A stretch of DNA of 64,000 nt from an uncultured Methylococcaceae bacterium. GTDB lineage: Bacteria; Pseudomonadota; Gammaproteobacteria; Methylococcales; Methylococcaceae. The first letter of the stretch is position 1; each line of letters begins with the position of its first letter. Shown here in pieces: positions 25,562 through 33,899 of the stretch. Both the position numbers and the translations under genes were made by a program. The notes below the pieces were generated by a model. The model ran no database searches. It was not told the origin of the DNA and saw nothing but the letters and a program-made list of their open reading frames with translations. The stretch is taken from the NCBI GenBank assembly GCA_903859815.1, contig CAIOOA010000153.1, forward strand, positions 62,001 to 126,000, read 5' to 3'.

Positions 25562-27370
25562 TTACTGTCCACGCAAGAAAAACCTATCCAAGTCCTTGCC
25601 ACTCAGTTCGACCCAAGTGGGCCGCCCGTGGTTGCATTGACCGCTGTTTTCGGTTGTCTCCATCTCACGCAGCAGGGCATTCATCTCAGGGATGGTCAGC
25701 TTTCGGTGCGCCCTGACCGAACCATGGCAGGCCATGGTCGCCAAAACAGTATTGACGGCTTGCTCCAAGCGTGGGCTGCGGCCATGCAGGTTAAGGTCCG
25801 CCAAGGTGTCACGCAATAGTTTTTCCGCGTCCACGCTGCCAAGCAAGGCGGGCATGGAACGCACCAGCACCGTATCGGGTCCGGAACGAGTCAGGTCCAT
25901 GCCCATGCCGGAAAAGGAAGGGGCAAATTCTTCGATTAAATCGGCCTCCCTTTCACTGAGTTTGACACTGACCGGCAATAGCAGGGGTTGGCTGGCAACC
26001 CCGCCGGATTGTTGTTGACGTTTCAGCTTTTCATAGGTCACCCGTTCATGTGCCGCATGTGCGTCAACCAGTATCAAGCTGCTTGCAGTTTCTGCCAAGA
26101 TATAGATGTTATGCAAATGGGCAATGGCAAAACCCAAAGGGGGGTGACTCGGTTCATTTTGATGAGAGCTTGGTGACGGGTTGCTGCTTGTTGGCGTGTA
26201 AAGCTCATTCAGGGTGAGCAAGGTTTCACGGATTTGCAGCGGTAGGTTCGTTTGCCTAGGGGCATGGGCCATGGAACCCAATCGCCCAGAATGAGCCGAA
26301 CCGGGCCTTTCCGGTGTTGGCAAGTTAGGCATCTCGCCTGGAAAGGAAGAAGCCATGACGGAGGACGTGGGCCGATCATCCGCAATGGCGCGGTGTAAGG
26401 CACGGAACAGAAAATCATGCACTAAGCGGCTATCACGGAAACGAACCTCTAGTTTGGCCGGATGGGCATTGACATCCACCATGGCCGGGTCCAAGGCCAA
26501 ATATAAAACATACACGGGTTGTCGTCCGTGGTACATCACATCTTGATAGGCTTGGCGCACGGCATGGGTGACCAGTTTGTCTCGCACCAGCCTGCCATTG
26601 ACATAAAAAAATTGCATGTCCGCTTGACTACGCGAAAACGTGGGCAAACCGACCCAGCCGGAAAGCCTTAGGCCGGATGACTCGAAATCCACCGCAAGAG
26701 CGCTATCCAAGAAGGTTTCCCCGCATAGCAAAGCCACTCGGCCCTCACGCTCGGTTTGATCTGTGGCAGGCTTGAGGTTAAGCACATCGCGCTGGTTATG
26801 GCGCAAGACAAAGCCTGTTTCAAACCGGCTTAAGGCCATGCGCTTAAGCAAAGTTTCAATGTGGGAGAATTCTGTTTTCTCCGAACGCAGAAATTTACGT
26901 CGGGCCGGTGTGTTGTAAAACAAGTCACGAACTTCCACGCACGTGCCGCACGGATGCGAGGCAGGGAGAATTTCATAGCCATTTTCCGTGCCATCCGCCA
27001 AGATGCGCCAAGCATTATTTGAGCCTGGAGTCCTTGAGGTTAGCGCCAGCCTCGCCACCGAACTGATGCTGGGCAGGGCTTCCCCGCGAAAGCCCATGCT
27101 GGAAACCCGCTCCAAATCGTCCAAGCTGGAAATTTTGCTGGTGGCATGACGGGATAAGGCCAGCGGCAATTCGCCTTGTTCCATGCCGATGCCATCGTCG
27201 CGTATGCGGATTAGCCGCAAACCGCCCATTTCAATGTCCACTTCAACCAGATTGGCGTCTGCGTCGAATGAGTTCTCCACCAGTTCCTTGACCACCGACG
27301 CAGGACGTTCAACCACCTCGCCGGCGGCGATTTGGTTGATTAACTGAGGGGGGAGTAGGCGAATGGTCAT
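25562..27370 (-). CDS. mutL: DNA mismatch repair protein MutL
   Basis: 602 residues. The GHKL ATPase N-terminus shows NQIAAGEVVERPASVVKELVENSFDA, IRDDGIGM, SSMGFRGEALPSISSV and the RDLFYNTPARRKFL box. A poor-complexity linker (about 330-395) follows, then the C-terminal dimerisation domain ending in MACHGSVRAHRKLT, NSGQCNHGRPTW and DLDRFFLRGQ. No DQHAxxE endonuclease motif is present (it has DAHAAHERVTYE), so it resembles the non-nicking MutL type used with MutH. Confidence 0.97.
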   Translation of the reverse strand: MTIRLLPPQLINQIAAGEVVERPASVVKELVENSFDADANLVEVDIEMGGLRLIRIRDDGIGMEQGELPLALSRHATSKISSLDDLERVSSMGFRGEALPSISSVARLALTSRTPGSNNAWRILADGTENGYEILPASHPCGTCVEVRDLFYNTPARRKFLRSEKTEFSHIETLLKRMALSRFETGFVLRHNQRDVLNLKPATDQTEREGRVALLCGETFLDSALAVDFESSGLRLSGWVGLPTFSRSQADMQFFYVNGRLVRDKLVTHAVRQAYQDVMYHGRQPVYVLYLALDPAMVDVNAHPAKLEVRFRDSRLVHDFLFRALHRAIADDRPTSSVMASSFPGEMPNLPTPERPGSAHSGRLGSMAHAPRQTNLPLQIRETLLTLNELYTPTSSNPSPSSHQNEPSHPPLGFAIAHLHNIYILAETASSLILVDAHAAHERVTYEKLKRQQQSGGVASQPLLLPVSVKLSEREADLIEEFAPSFSGMGMDLTRSGPDTVLVRSMPALLGSVDAEKLLRDTLADLNLHGRSPRLEQAVNTVLATMACHGSVRAHRKLTIPEMNALLREMETTENSGQCNHGRPTWVELSGKDLDRFFLRGQ

Positions 27371-27440
27371 TGGGGGCAGGGCTGCGTAAAATGCTATTAT
27401 ATCAAGCTAATACTGACTCTAAAAAATAAATTAGACCATC

Positions 27441-28469
27441 ATGCCACCTACCCTACCCTATGCCTTTGGCGATCCGCCATCCACTGGCAAAATCAAACTA
27501 AAACCCGAAGACTTTATCGTTGAGGAAATCCTAGGTTTTGAACTGACTGGCGAAGGCGAACATGTCTTCCTGAAGGTTCAAAAGCAAGGTGAAAATACGG
27601 ATTATCTTGCCCGTCAAATCGCCAAATACGCGGGACTACCGAAAATGGCAGTGAGTTATGCCGGCATGAAAGACCGATTTGGTTTGACCACGCAATGGTT
27701 CAGTGTCCATATACCCGGTAAACGTGAGGTCGATTGGAATGGGTTGAACTCTGAATCCGTGTCGGTGCTAGAATCTATCCGGCATAATCGCAAGCTGAAA
27801 AAAGGCGCATTAAAAGGCAATTGCTTTGAGATTACCGTCAGGGAATTGGAAGGCGACAAAGCATTGGTCGAGGAAAAACTGGTAAGGGTGAAGGCCGAAG
27901 GCGTACCCAATTATTTCGGCCCACAGCGTTTCGGCAAAAATGGCAATAATTTGGTTCAAGCAGAAGCCATGCTGAAAGGTGAACTGCGATTGCGGGACCG
28001 TAATCTGGAAGGCATTTACCTATCTGCAGCCCGCTCGGAAATCTTCAACCGAGTGCTGGCGAGCCGAGTGGAAGCGAGGACTTGGAACCAAGCGATTGAC
28101 GGCGATGTATTCATGTTTGCCGATTCCAACAGCATCTTTCGCGCCGAATTGAACTCGGAAACCTTGGCCCGTGTCGCTGCGTTGGACATCCATCCCAGTG
28201 GGCCGTTATGGGGCAAGGGCGAACTTGCCACGACGGGTGCAGCCCTAGCGATTGAGCAGTCCATCGCGTTAGAATTACCCGTATTCAGTGACGGCTTGGA
28301 ACGCATAGGCATGGAAACCTCACGTCGTCCTTTGCGCCTACCCGTTCCTGATTTGAGTTGGGAGTTTTGCCAAGAAAGCACTTTGCGGCTATGCTTTACG
28401 TTGACTTCTGGGGCTTATGCCACTGTGGTGTTGCGGGAGGTGGTATCTTTCGACGGATCAATTGATTAA
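27441..28469 (+). CDS. truD: tRNA pseudouridine(13) synthase TruD
   Basis: 342 residues, close to E. coli TruD (349). Motifs are KPEDFIVEEILGFE, the catalytic Asp in VSYAGMKDRFGLTTQWFS, GVPNYFGPQRFG, LYLSAARS-like EGIYLSAARSEIFN, and the C-terminal GAYATVVLREVV. It modifies U13 of tRNA-Glu. Its stop overlaps the ATG of the next gene by one base (TAATG), so the two are probably translationally coupled. It is divergent from mutL. Confidence 0.96.
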   Translation: MPPTLPYAFGDPPSTGKIKLKPEDFIVEEILGFELTGEGEHVFLKVQKQGENTDYLARQIAKYAGLPKMAVSYAGMKDRFGLTTQWFSVHIPGKREVDWNGLNSESVSVLESIRHNRKLKKGALKGNCFEITVRELEGDKALVEEKLVRVKAEGVPNYFGPQRFGKNGNNLVQAEAMLKGELRLRDRNLEGIYLSAARSEIFNRVLASRVEARTWNQAIDGDVFMFADSNSIFRAELNSETLARVAALDIHPSGPLWGKGELATTGAALAIEQSIALELPVFSDGLERIGMETSRRPLRLPVPDLSWEFCQESTLRLCFTLTSGAYATVVLREVVSFDGSID

Positions 28470-29035
28470 TGTCCATTGAGAAAATAATATCGGGCGGTCA
28501 AACTGGTGTAGACAGGGCCGCTTTAGATGTGGCAATTACATTGGGTTTTCCGCATGGCGGTTGGATTCCTGCCGGACGATGGGCCGAAGACGGGCGAATA
28601 CATAAACATTATAATCTCCAAGAAACACCAAGTTCGGAAACTGCACAACGAACAGAATGGAATGTTAGGGATTCGGATGCGACTTTGATTATTTCAAACG
28701 GGGCATTGCAAGGTGGTACCCTGCTGACGCTGGAATTAGCGATAAAATATAATAACTCCTGTCTGCATATTGAATTGTCAGTTGTTACGGAAAACGAAGG
28801 CATCAAGTTAATTGCTGATTGGCTTGAATCAAAGGATTGTAAAATATTGAATGTGGCGGGGCCGAGAAGCTCGGAAGATTCAGAAATTTATCGGCAGACT
28901 TACGAACTATTAATGGGAATCTTCGCGCCCGCGCATTGGAGTGCAAGGCTTACCTTGCATAAGGGCGCAAGCCCTTTATCATTTTCGCAAGTCAAACCTT
29001 GCACTCCATCAGCCGAACGAATACAGAATGCGTAA
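28469..29035 (+). CDS. YpsA-like (SLOG/Rossmann) putative molybdenum carrier protein
   Basis: 188 residues. The N-terminal 150 match the 'putative molybdenum carrier' (cpYpsA) family, a SLOG-related nucleotide-binding Rossmann fold: EKIISGGQTGVDRAALDVAI, HGGWIPAGRWAEDG, DATLIISNGALQGGTLLTLE, and NVAGPRSSEDSEIYRQ near the C-terminus. The biochemical role is unproven; SLOG members bind nucleotide-derived ligands. The last 35-40 codons are unlike the family and consist of a palindromic repeat (28938-29007) read in frame. It lies 56 bp upstream of the ATPase/HNH pair on the same strand and could be co-transcribed with it. Confidence 0.8.
   Translation: MSIEKIISGGQTGVDRAALDVAITLGFPHGGWIPAGRWAEDGRIHKHYNLQETPSSETAQRTEWNVRDSDATLIISNGALQGGTLLTLELAIKYNNSCLHIELSVVTENEGIKLIADWLESKDCKILNVAGPRSSEDSEIYRQTYELLMGIFAPAHWSARLTLHKGASPLSFSQVKPCTPSAERIQNA
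28938..29007. repeat. Nested palindromic repeat forming the 3' end of the YpsA-like gene
   Basis: The outer arms GGAGTGCAAGG (28938-28948) and CCTTGCACTCC (28997-29007) enclose smaller palindromes (CAAGGCTTACCTTG, AGGGCGCAAGCCCT). The same word forms the hairpin at 44911-44936. Here it is coding and supplies the C-terminal tail of the protein. Confidence 0.75.
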
Positions 29036-29091
29036 CTTAATGGCAGAGCCGCAAGAGTACTGGAAAGATAAGTAAAGTATCAGGCAAATAT

Positions 29092-30336
29092 ATGTATATC
29101 CAATCAGTCAAAATAAAGAATATAAAATCATTTGCCGAGTTAAATTGGACACTGGGTGAGGATACTCAGAAGAAGGGTTGGCATGTAATTCTTGGTTCTA
29201 ATGGTTCTGGAAAGTCTAGTCTAATAAGGGCAGTGGCTTTTGCACTCATAGGATTAAGGGAAGTAGTAGGAGCGAGGCAAGACACAAATAGATGGATTCG
29301 TTCAGGTCAAAATAAGGCTAATTTAAAAGTAGAAATAATTGAGGATAATCAGTATGACCAGAGACCCAGCCGTAAGATTTCTCCTGTTTATAAGCTCCTG
29401 ATCGAAATATCATTCAAACCTTCATTCGTTGATTCAAGTAATTCTGATAGAGAATATGGAGATACCATTTGGAGCAAACAGAATAATGGTTGGTTCTCCG
29501 CAGGTTTCGGTCCTTTCCGTCGATTTACCGGAGGAAATAGTGATCTCCAACAACTATATTCCAGCCACCCTAGGCTAGCCCGCCATTTATCAGTGTTTGG
29601 CGAAGATGTAGCATTAACCGAAGCCTTAACTTGGTTGCGTGATCTTCGGTTCAAGCAACTAGAATCGCAAGGACAAAACAACTTGATTGATAAAATCAAG
29701 GATTTTATCAATCAAGATGGGTTTCTACCGTTTGGAGCTAAGCTAACAGAAGTCAATTCAGATCAGGTTGTTTTCCGTGATGGTGGGGGAGTCGATATTC
29801 CTGTGCTGGAACTCAGTGATGGCTACCGCTCGGTTCTAAGCCTGACCTTTGAATTGATTCGGCAAATGGCTGCCTGTTTTCCTAGTCACGAATTATTTGA
29901 CGGAACCGGCACAAATATAGTAATACCCGGAGTTGTACTTATTGACGAAGTGGATGTTCATCTTCATCCCAATTGGCAACGTGAAATTGGCCCATGGTTA
30001 TGCAGACTATTCCCACAAATTCAATTCATTGTCACCACCCATAGCACCTTTGTTTGCCAAGAAGCCACTTCGATATGGCGACTACCTGATCCAGGTACGG
30101 ATGAAGAATTTAAACGGGTAACAGGTGAAGAATTGACTCGCTTGAAATATGGGGATGCAACACTGGCCTTGGAAACCCAAGCTTTTGGATTGGAGCAAAA
30201 CCGATCAGATAAAGCCAATGAATTGTTGGACGAATTAGCGGCACTCAACTTAAAAGCTTCCAAAATTAAACTCAGCGATAAAGAAGCCAAGAGATTAAAA
30301 GAATTAAAGACTTTGCTTCAACCTGTCTTGCCTTGA
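29092..30336 (+). CDS. AAA/SMC-like ATPase of a Septu-like (PtuA-like) defence pair
   Basis: 414 residues of ABC/SMC-type ATPase. Walker A is GSNGSGKSS (residues 35-43) after an N-terminal VKIKNIKSF strand, the signature-like block is ELSDGYRSVLSLTFEL, Walker B is VVLIDEVDVHLHPNWQ, and the H-loop is FIVTTHSTFV. The architecture fits overcoming-lysogenisation-defect/RecF-like ATPases such as PtuA. An HNH gene starts 8 bp downstream. In Septu the ATPase holds and controls the nuclease and blocks phage; a retron-linked ATPase/HNH pair is a related alternative, but no reverse transcriptase is present. The local sequence is more AT-rich than neighbouring housekeeping genes, consistent with transfer. 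Confidence 0.72.
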   Translation: MYIQSVKIKNIKSFAELNWTLGEDTQKKGWHVILGSNGSGKSSLIRAVAFALIGLREVVGARQDTNRWIRSGQNKANLKVEIIEDNQYDQRPSRKISPVYKLLIEISFKPSFVDSSNSDREYGDTIWSKQNNGWFSAGFGPFRRFTGGNSDLQQLYSSHPRLARHLSVFGEDVALTEALTWLRDLRFKQLESQGQNNLIDKIKDFINQDGFLPFGAKLTEVNSDQVVFRDGGGVDIPVLELSDGYRSVLSLTFELIRQMAACFPSHELFDGTGTNIVIPGVVLIDEVDVHLHPNWQREIGPWLCRLFPQIQFIVTTHSTFVCQEATSIWRLPDPGTDEEFKRVTGEELTRLKYGDATLALETQAFGLEQNRSDKANELLDELAALNLKASKIKLSDKEAKRLKELKTLLQPVLP

Positions 30337-30344
30337 GTTGATCT

Positions 30345-31139
30345 ATGCTGGCGATTTCCTTTAATAAGTTGTCGGAAGATGCAATTGATGGACTGCTTGC
30401 ACACACTACCCTAATAACCTTACAAAAAGATTTTCCCGAGCAGGTTGCTAAAGCTAAGAGTTTGTGGGATGCCAAAAGACCGGTGAAACTATTCAACGAA
30501 CTAAAAGAAACTCTGGCGCTGATGTGCAGCGGCAATCAACGTTGCATGTATTGTGAAGATTCCTTTGCTGATGAGATTGAGCATCGAAGACCTAAAAATC
30601 TTTATCCACAGCAAACCTTTGATTGGGATAACATGCTCTATTCCTGTGGACCTTGCAATGGCCCCAAAAACAACCAATTTGCCATTTTAAATCCGCCATA
30701 CGCAAACGGTTATACTGATATTTCGCCTAAGCGTGGGGAAGTACCGGAAAAACCTAAATCAGGCATGGATGCGCTTATTAATCAGAGGGTAGAAAACCCG
30801 CTTGATTTTATTTGGTTAGACTTCAATACCTTCCGATTTACCCCAATCAATCCAAATCAGGATTCAATCGAATATTGGAAAGCTGAATATACTATTAAAC
30901 TGTTACGCCTTAACGCTCGACAAACCCTAATCCGTGGCAGAGAACATGCCTACCATTCGTTCCGTAATGGACTTTCCGATTATCTAAGAAATTTAAATCC
31001 TAATCGTCAAGTTGAATTCCGTAAATTTCTTAAATCAGCCCCACACAAAACTGTCTGGGAAGAAATGAAACGCCAATATAGCCAAAGAGATGATTTGCGC
31101 GATCTTTTCCAGCAAGCACCGGAGGTATTGGCATGGTAA
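30345..31139 (+). CDS. HNH endonuclease-like protein (PtuB-like)
   Basis: 264 residues. The zinc/HNH core is Cys67-x2-Cys70 (RCMYCEDSF), DEIEH around His80, and Cys101-x2-Cys104 followed by Asn (SCGPCNGPKNNQF), a layout shared with PtuB and the TIGR02646-type retron-associated HNH proteins. The N-terminal helices probably contact the ATPase. It starts 8 bp after the ATPase stop. It should act as a DNA or RNA nuclease when released by the ATPase. The next gene, moeB, follows after 31 bp but is a normal housekeeping gene. Confidence 0.75.
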   Translation: MLAISFNKLSEDAIDGLLAHTTLITLQKDFPEQVAKAKSLWDAKRPVKLFNELKETLALMCSGNQRCMYCEDSFADEIEHRRPKNLYPQQTFDWDNMLYSCGPCNGPKNNQFAILNPPYANGYTDISPKRGEVPEKPKSGMDALINQRVENPLDFIWLDFNTFRFTPINPNQDSIEYWKAEYTIKLLRLNARQTLIRGREHAYHSFRNGLSDYLRNLNPNRQVEFRKFLKSAPHKTVWEEMKRQYSQRDDLRDLFQQAPEVLAW

Positions 31140-31170
31140 TCCAGTTAGACTTTTTTAAAATAAAATACTA

Positions 31171-31911
31171 ATGCAAGACAACCAACTTCTCCGCTATAGC
31201 CGTCAAATCATGCTGCCTCAGGTGGATATTGAAGGTCAGCAAAAACTGCTGGATTCCCGCGTGTTGATTATAGGCTTAGGGGGGTTAGGCTCCCCTGCCG
31301 CCATATATTTAGCTGCTGCCGGCATAGGGCGATTGATATTAAATGACTTTGATCAAGTGGATTTATCCAATCTGCAACGGCAAATTGCCCACGATACGGA
31401 TAATTTGGGACTCAGCAAAGTGGAATCTGCCAAGCATACTTTGCTGCGGGTGAACCCGGAAATTCAAATTGAAACTATTGGGCATCAACTTGTCGATAAC
31501 GAATTGGAGCAGGAAATCGCCAACAGCGATGTGGTCTTAGACTGCACCGACAACTTCGCCACTCGCTTTGCCGTCAACCGGGCTTGCGTGAAAACTAAAA
31601 CCCCTTTGGTTTCTGGCGCGGTGATTCGCTTTGAGGGCCAGATTACCGTATTCACCCCTGGTTTTGACGATAGCCCTTGCTATAACTGCTTATACCCCGA
31701 CCAAGGCGAATTGGAGGAAACCTGTGTTCGCAATGGTGTCATCGCCCCATTACCCGGTATTATCGGCTCCATGCAAGCCTTGGAAGCAATTAAACTCATC
31801 GCAGGCATTGGACAATCCTTGCGTGGGCGCTTACTTTTATTTGACGCTTTGACCATGGAATGGAACAGAATGAGACTTAGGAAAAACCCGGCGTGTCCCA
31901 CCTGTGGTTAA
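31171..31911 (+). CDS. moeB: Molybdopterin-synthase adenylyltransferase MoeB (HesA/ThiF family)
   Basis: 246 residues. An E1-like enzyme that adenylates the C-terminal Gly of MoaD or a similar sulfur carrier. Motifs are the RYSRQIMLPQVDIEGQQKL start, nucleotide loop IIGLGGLGSPAAIYLAAAG, FDQVDLSNLQRQ, DCTDNFATRFAVN, and zinc cysteines CYNC and CPTC. ThiF is an alternative. A YpsA-like 'molybdenum carrier' lies upstream, but the ATPase/HNH pair separates the two, so a shared molybdenum role is only a possibility. Confidence 0.9.
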   Translation: MQDNQLLRYSRQIMLPQVDIEGQQKLLDSRVLIIGLGGLGSPAAIYLAAAGIGRLILNDFDQVDLSNLQRQIAHDTDNLGLSKVESAKHTLLRVNPEIQIETIGHQLVDNELEQEIANSDVVLDCTDNFATRFAVNRACVKTKTPLVSGAVIRFEGQITVFTPGFDDSPCYNCLYPDQGELEETCVRNGVIAPLPGIIGSMQALEAIKLIAGIGQSLRGRLLLFDALTMEWNRMRLRKNPACPTCG

Positions 31912-31971
31912 TGGCTTTGAATCGTCATTATTAAAAAAGTTTTTTCGGTACAAACAGAATATATAAAAAAC

Positions 31972-32736
31972 TTAATTCTTTAATCCCGTCCCGCGCTTTA
32001 GCAGCCAAAGCGACCAACCTAGTAAGACTAAGATAAAGCCAGTAATGATTAACAAGGCACGGTCTATGCCCACATCAGTCACCCCCAAAAATCCATAGCG
32101 GAAAGCGCTAATCATATACAGTATTGGATTTCCTAGCGAAATCGTTTTCCAAGGTTCGGGTAACAAGTCGATGGAATAAAACACCCCGCCTAGATACACT
32201 AACGGTGTCAATACAAAATTGGGTATGATGGATATGTCATCGAAGCTATTGGCAAATAATGCATTTAGGAAACCCGCCAAGGAAAATAAAATCGAGGTCA
32301 ATAAGAATACCACCACGACCACTGCCGGATGCTCTACTTTAAGTGACGTGAATATGGCGGCAATCCCCATCACCACTCCACCCACTGCCAATCCTCGTGC
32401 CACCCCGCCGCCGACATAACCGGCCAGCATCATCCAGCCGGGAACCGGAGCGATCAACATTTCTTCAATATTACGCTGGAATTTGCTGGAATAGAACGAG
32501 GCCACCACATTCCCATAGGCGTTGGTAATCACTGACATCAGGATAATGCCGGGTACAATATAGTCCATGTATTGAATACCATGCATTTCGCCAATCCGTC
32601 CACCAATCAACTTGCCGAAAATCAGAAAATATAATGAAGTCGTGACGGCGGAAGGCAATAGTGTTTGTGGCCAGATGCGGACAAATCGGTGGATTTCTTT
32701 GTAAAGAATAGTCTGAAAAGCAATGAGTCGTTTCAT
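31972..32736 (-). CDS. ABC-2 type transporter permease (YadH-like)
   Basis: About 254 residues with six hydrophobic segments and the ABC-2 signature (YMDYIVPGIILMSVITNAYGN, then MLIAPVPGWMML). The VYLGGVFYSIDLLPEPW loop is typical of the YadH/NodJ-like family. It pairs with the ATPase encoded immediately upstream. ATG 32736 gives MKRLIAFQTILYKEIHRF; a GTG at 32775 would overlap the ATPase stop. The exporter's substrate is unknown. Confidence 0.88.
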   Translation of the reverse strand: MKRLIAFQTILYKEIHRFVRIWPQTLLPSAVTTSLYFLIFGKLIGGRIGEMHGIQYMDYIVPGIILMSVITNAYGNVVASFYSSKFQRNIEEMLIAPVPGWMMLAGYVGGGVARGLAVGGVVMGIAAIFTSLKVEHPAVVVVVFLLTSILFSLAGFLNALFANSFDDISIIPNFVLTPLVYLGGVFYSIDLLPEPWKTISLGNPILYMISAFRYGFLGVTDVGIDRALLIITGFILVLLGWSLWLLKRGTGLKN

Positions 32737-32752
32737 GGAGATAAGTATTAGG

Positions 32753-33685
32753 TTAGACTGAGGGTCGTTCACCACGACCGGCTTCGACCAAGTTCATGAA
32801 AAACTGCTCCAACCGGTTGGATGCGTTGCGCAGACTGGTGACCTCGATGCCTTGCAGGGTCAAAACATCAAACAGGCCGTGAATGCCCAACTCCACAGGC
32901 ACATCCACCGACCAAGTGCGATCATCAATGCGCGTTAACCGATAGCCGGTCAACTTCGGCAACCTTTCCAATGGCTTCCTGAGTTCCAAAATGAAACTGG
33001 TGACATCCAATTTTCCCAATAGATTGCCCATGGCATTGTTTTCGACAATTTCCCCATGGTCGATAATAGCAATATTTCGGCATAGGTTTTCCGCTTCTTC
33101 CAAATAATGCGTTGTCAGGATGATGGTAGTCCCGTCACGGTTCAATTGGCGGAGATATTCCCACATGGAACGGCGAATTTCGATGTCCACCCCGGCAGTG
33201 GGTTCGTCCAAAATCAACAAGCGGGGGGCATGGGCAAGGGCGCGGGCAATCATCAGCCGCCGCTTCATGCCACCAGAAAGCTGACGGGCCGATTCATTGC
33301 GCTTGTCGCCCAGTCCCAATACTTCCAAGCACTCGTCCGCTCGCTTGATGGCTTGCTTGCGTGGAATGCCATAATAACCGGCCTGATTGGTGACAATTTG
33401 ATGCGCCTTTTCGAACTGATTGAAGTTCACCTCCTGTGGCACCAAACCGATGGACCGCTTGACGGCATCGGATTCACGGTCCAAATCATGGCCGAAAACC
33501 GTCACTTTGCCCGAAGTTTTGGTCACTAAGGACGAAATGATGCCGATAGTGGTGGATTTGCCTGCCCCATTTGGACCCAACAAGGCAAAAAAGTCACCTT
33601 CTTCCACATCAAGATTGATGCCTTTCAAAGCCTCTAATCCGTTTTTATAGACTTTTCTCAAATTGTTAATGGACAGGGCTTTCAT
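32753..33685 (-). CDS. ABC transporter ATP-binding protein (YadG-like)
   Basis: 310 residues. Walker A is LLGPNGAGKSTTIGII, the Q-loop is in GLVPQEVNFN, the signature is LSGGMKRRLMIARALAH, Walker B is LLILDEPTAGVD, and the H-loop is ILTTHYLEEAE. The C-terminal ~80 residues form the regulatory extension seen in YadG-type exporters. It forms an operon with the permease 16 bp downstream. It is divergent from ppx. Confidence 0.92.
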   Translation of the reverse strand: MKALSINNLRKVYKNGLEALKGINLDVEEGDFFALLGPNGAGKSTTIGIISSLVTKTSGKVTVFGHDLDRESDAVKRSIGLVPQEVNFNQFEKAHQIVTNQAGYYGIPRKQAIKRADECLEVLGLGDKRNESARQLSGGMKRRLMIARALAHAPRLLILDEPTAGVDIEIRRSMWEYLRQLNRDGTTIILTTHYLEEAENLCRNIAIIDHGEIVENNAMGNLLGKLDVTSFILELRKPLERLPKLTGYRLTRIDDRTWSVDVPVELGIHGLFDVLTLQGIEVTSLRNASNRLEQFFMNLVEAGRGERPSV

Positions 33686-33737
33686 TGAATAGGACTATTT
33701 GGGTAGGAGTCGTTTAAAATAGGTGGCCTTTCAGGAA

Positions 33738-33809
33738 AAAGCCTAGGAACACCCGTTGGTGCGTCTAAGACCTTTGGCCTTTGTCCCAACAAAGGGAGAC
33801 TTAGGCTTT
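33738..33809 (+). ncRNA. Possible three-stem structured leader upstream of ppx
   Basis: The outer arms AAAGCCTAGG (33738-33747) and CTTAGGCTTT (33800-33809) pair over 10 bp with one G-U. Inside are CACC/GGTG (33750-33761) and CCTTTGT/ACAAAGG (33778-33795) hairpins, giving a three-way-junction layout. It lies 90 bp upstream of the ppx GTG. It could equally be a DNA repeat; no known riboswitch class was recognised. Confidence 0.3.
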
Positions 33810-33899
33810 ACCTGAGAGCCGAACAATCGGTTTGTACTGTCTGCGATTTTACCAGAAATTCCAAGCCACACATTTTCACTAGCCATTAAGGAATCGACC

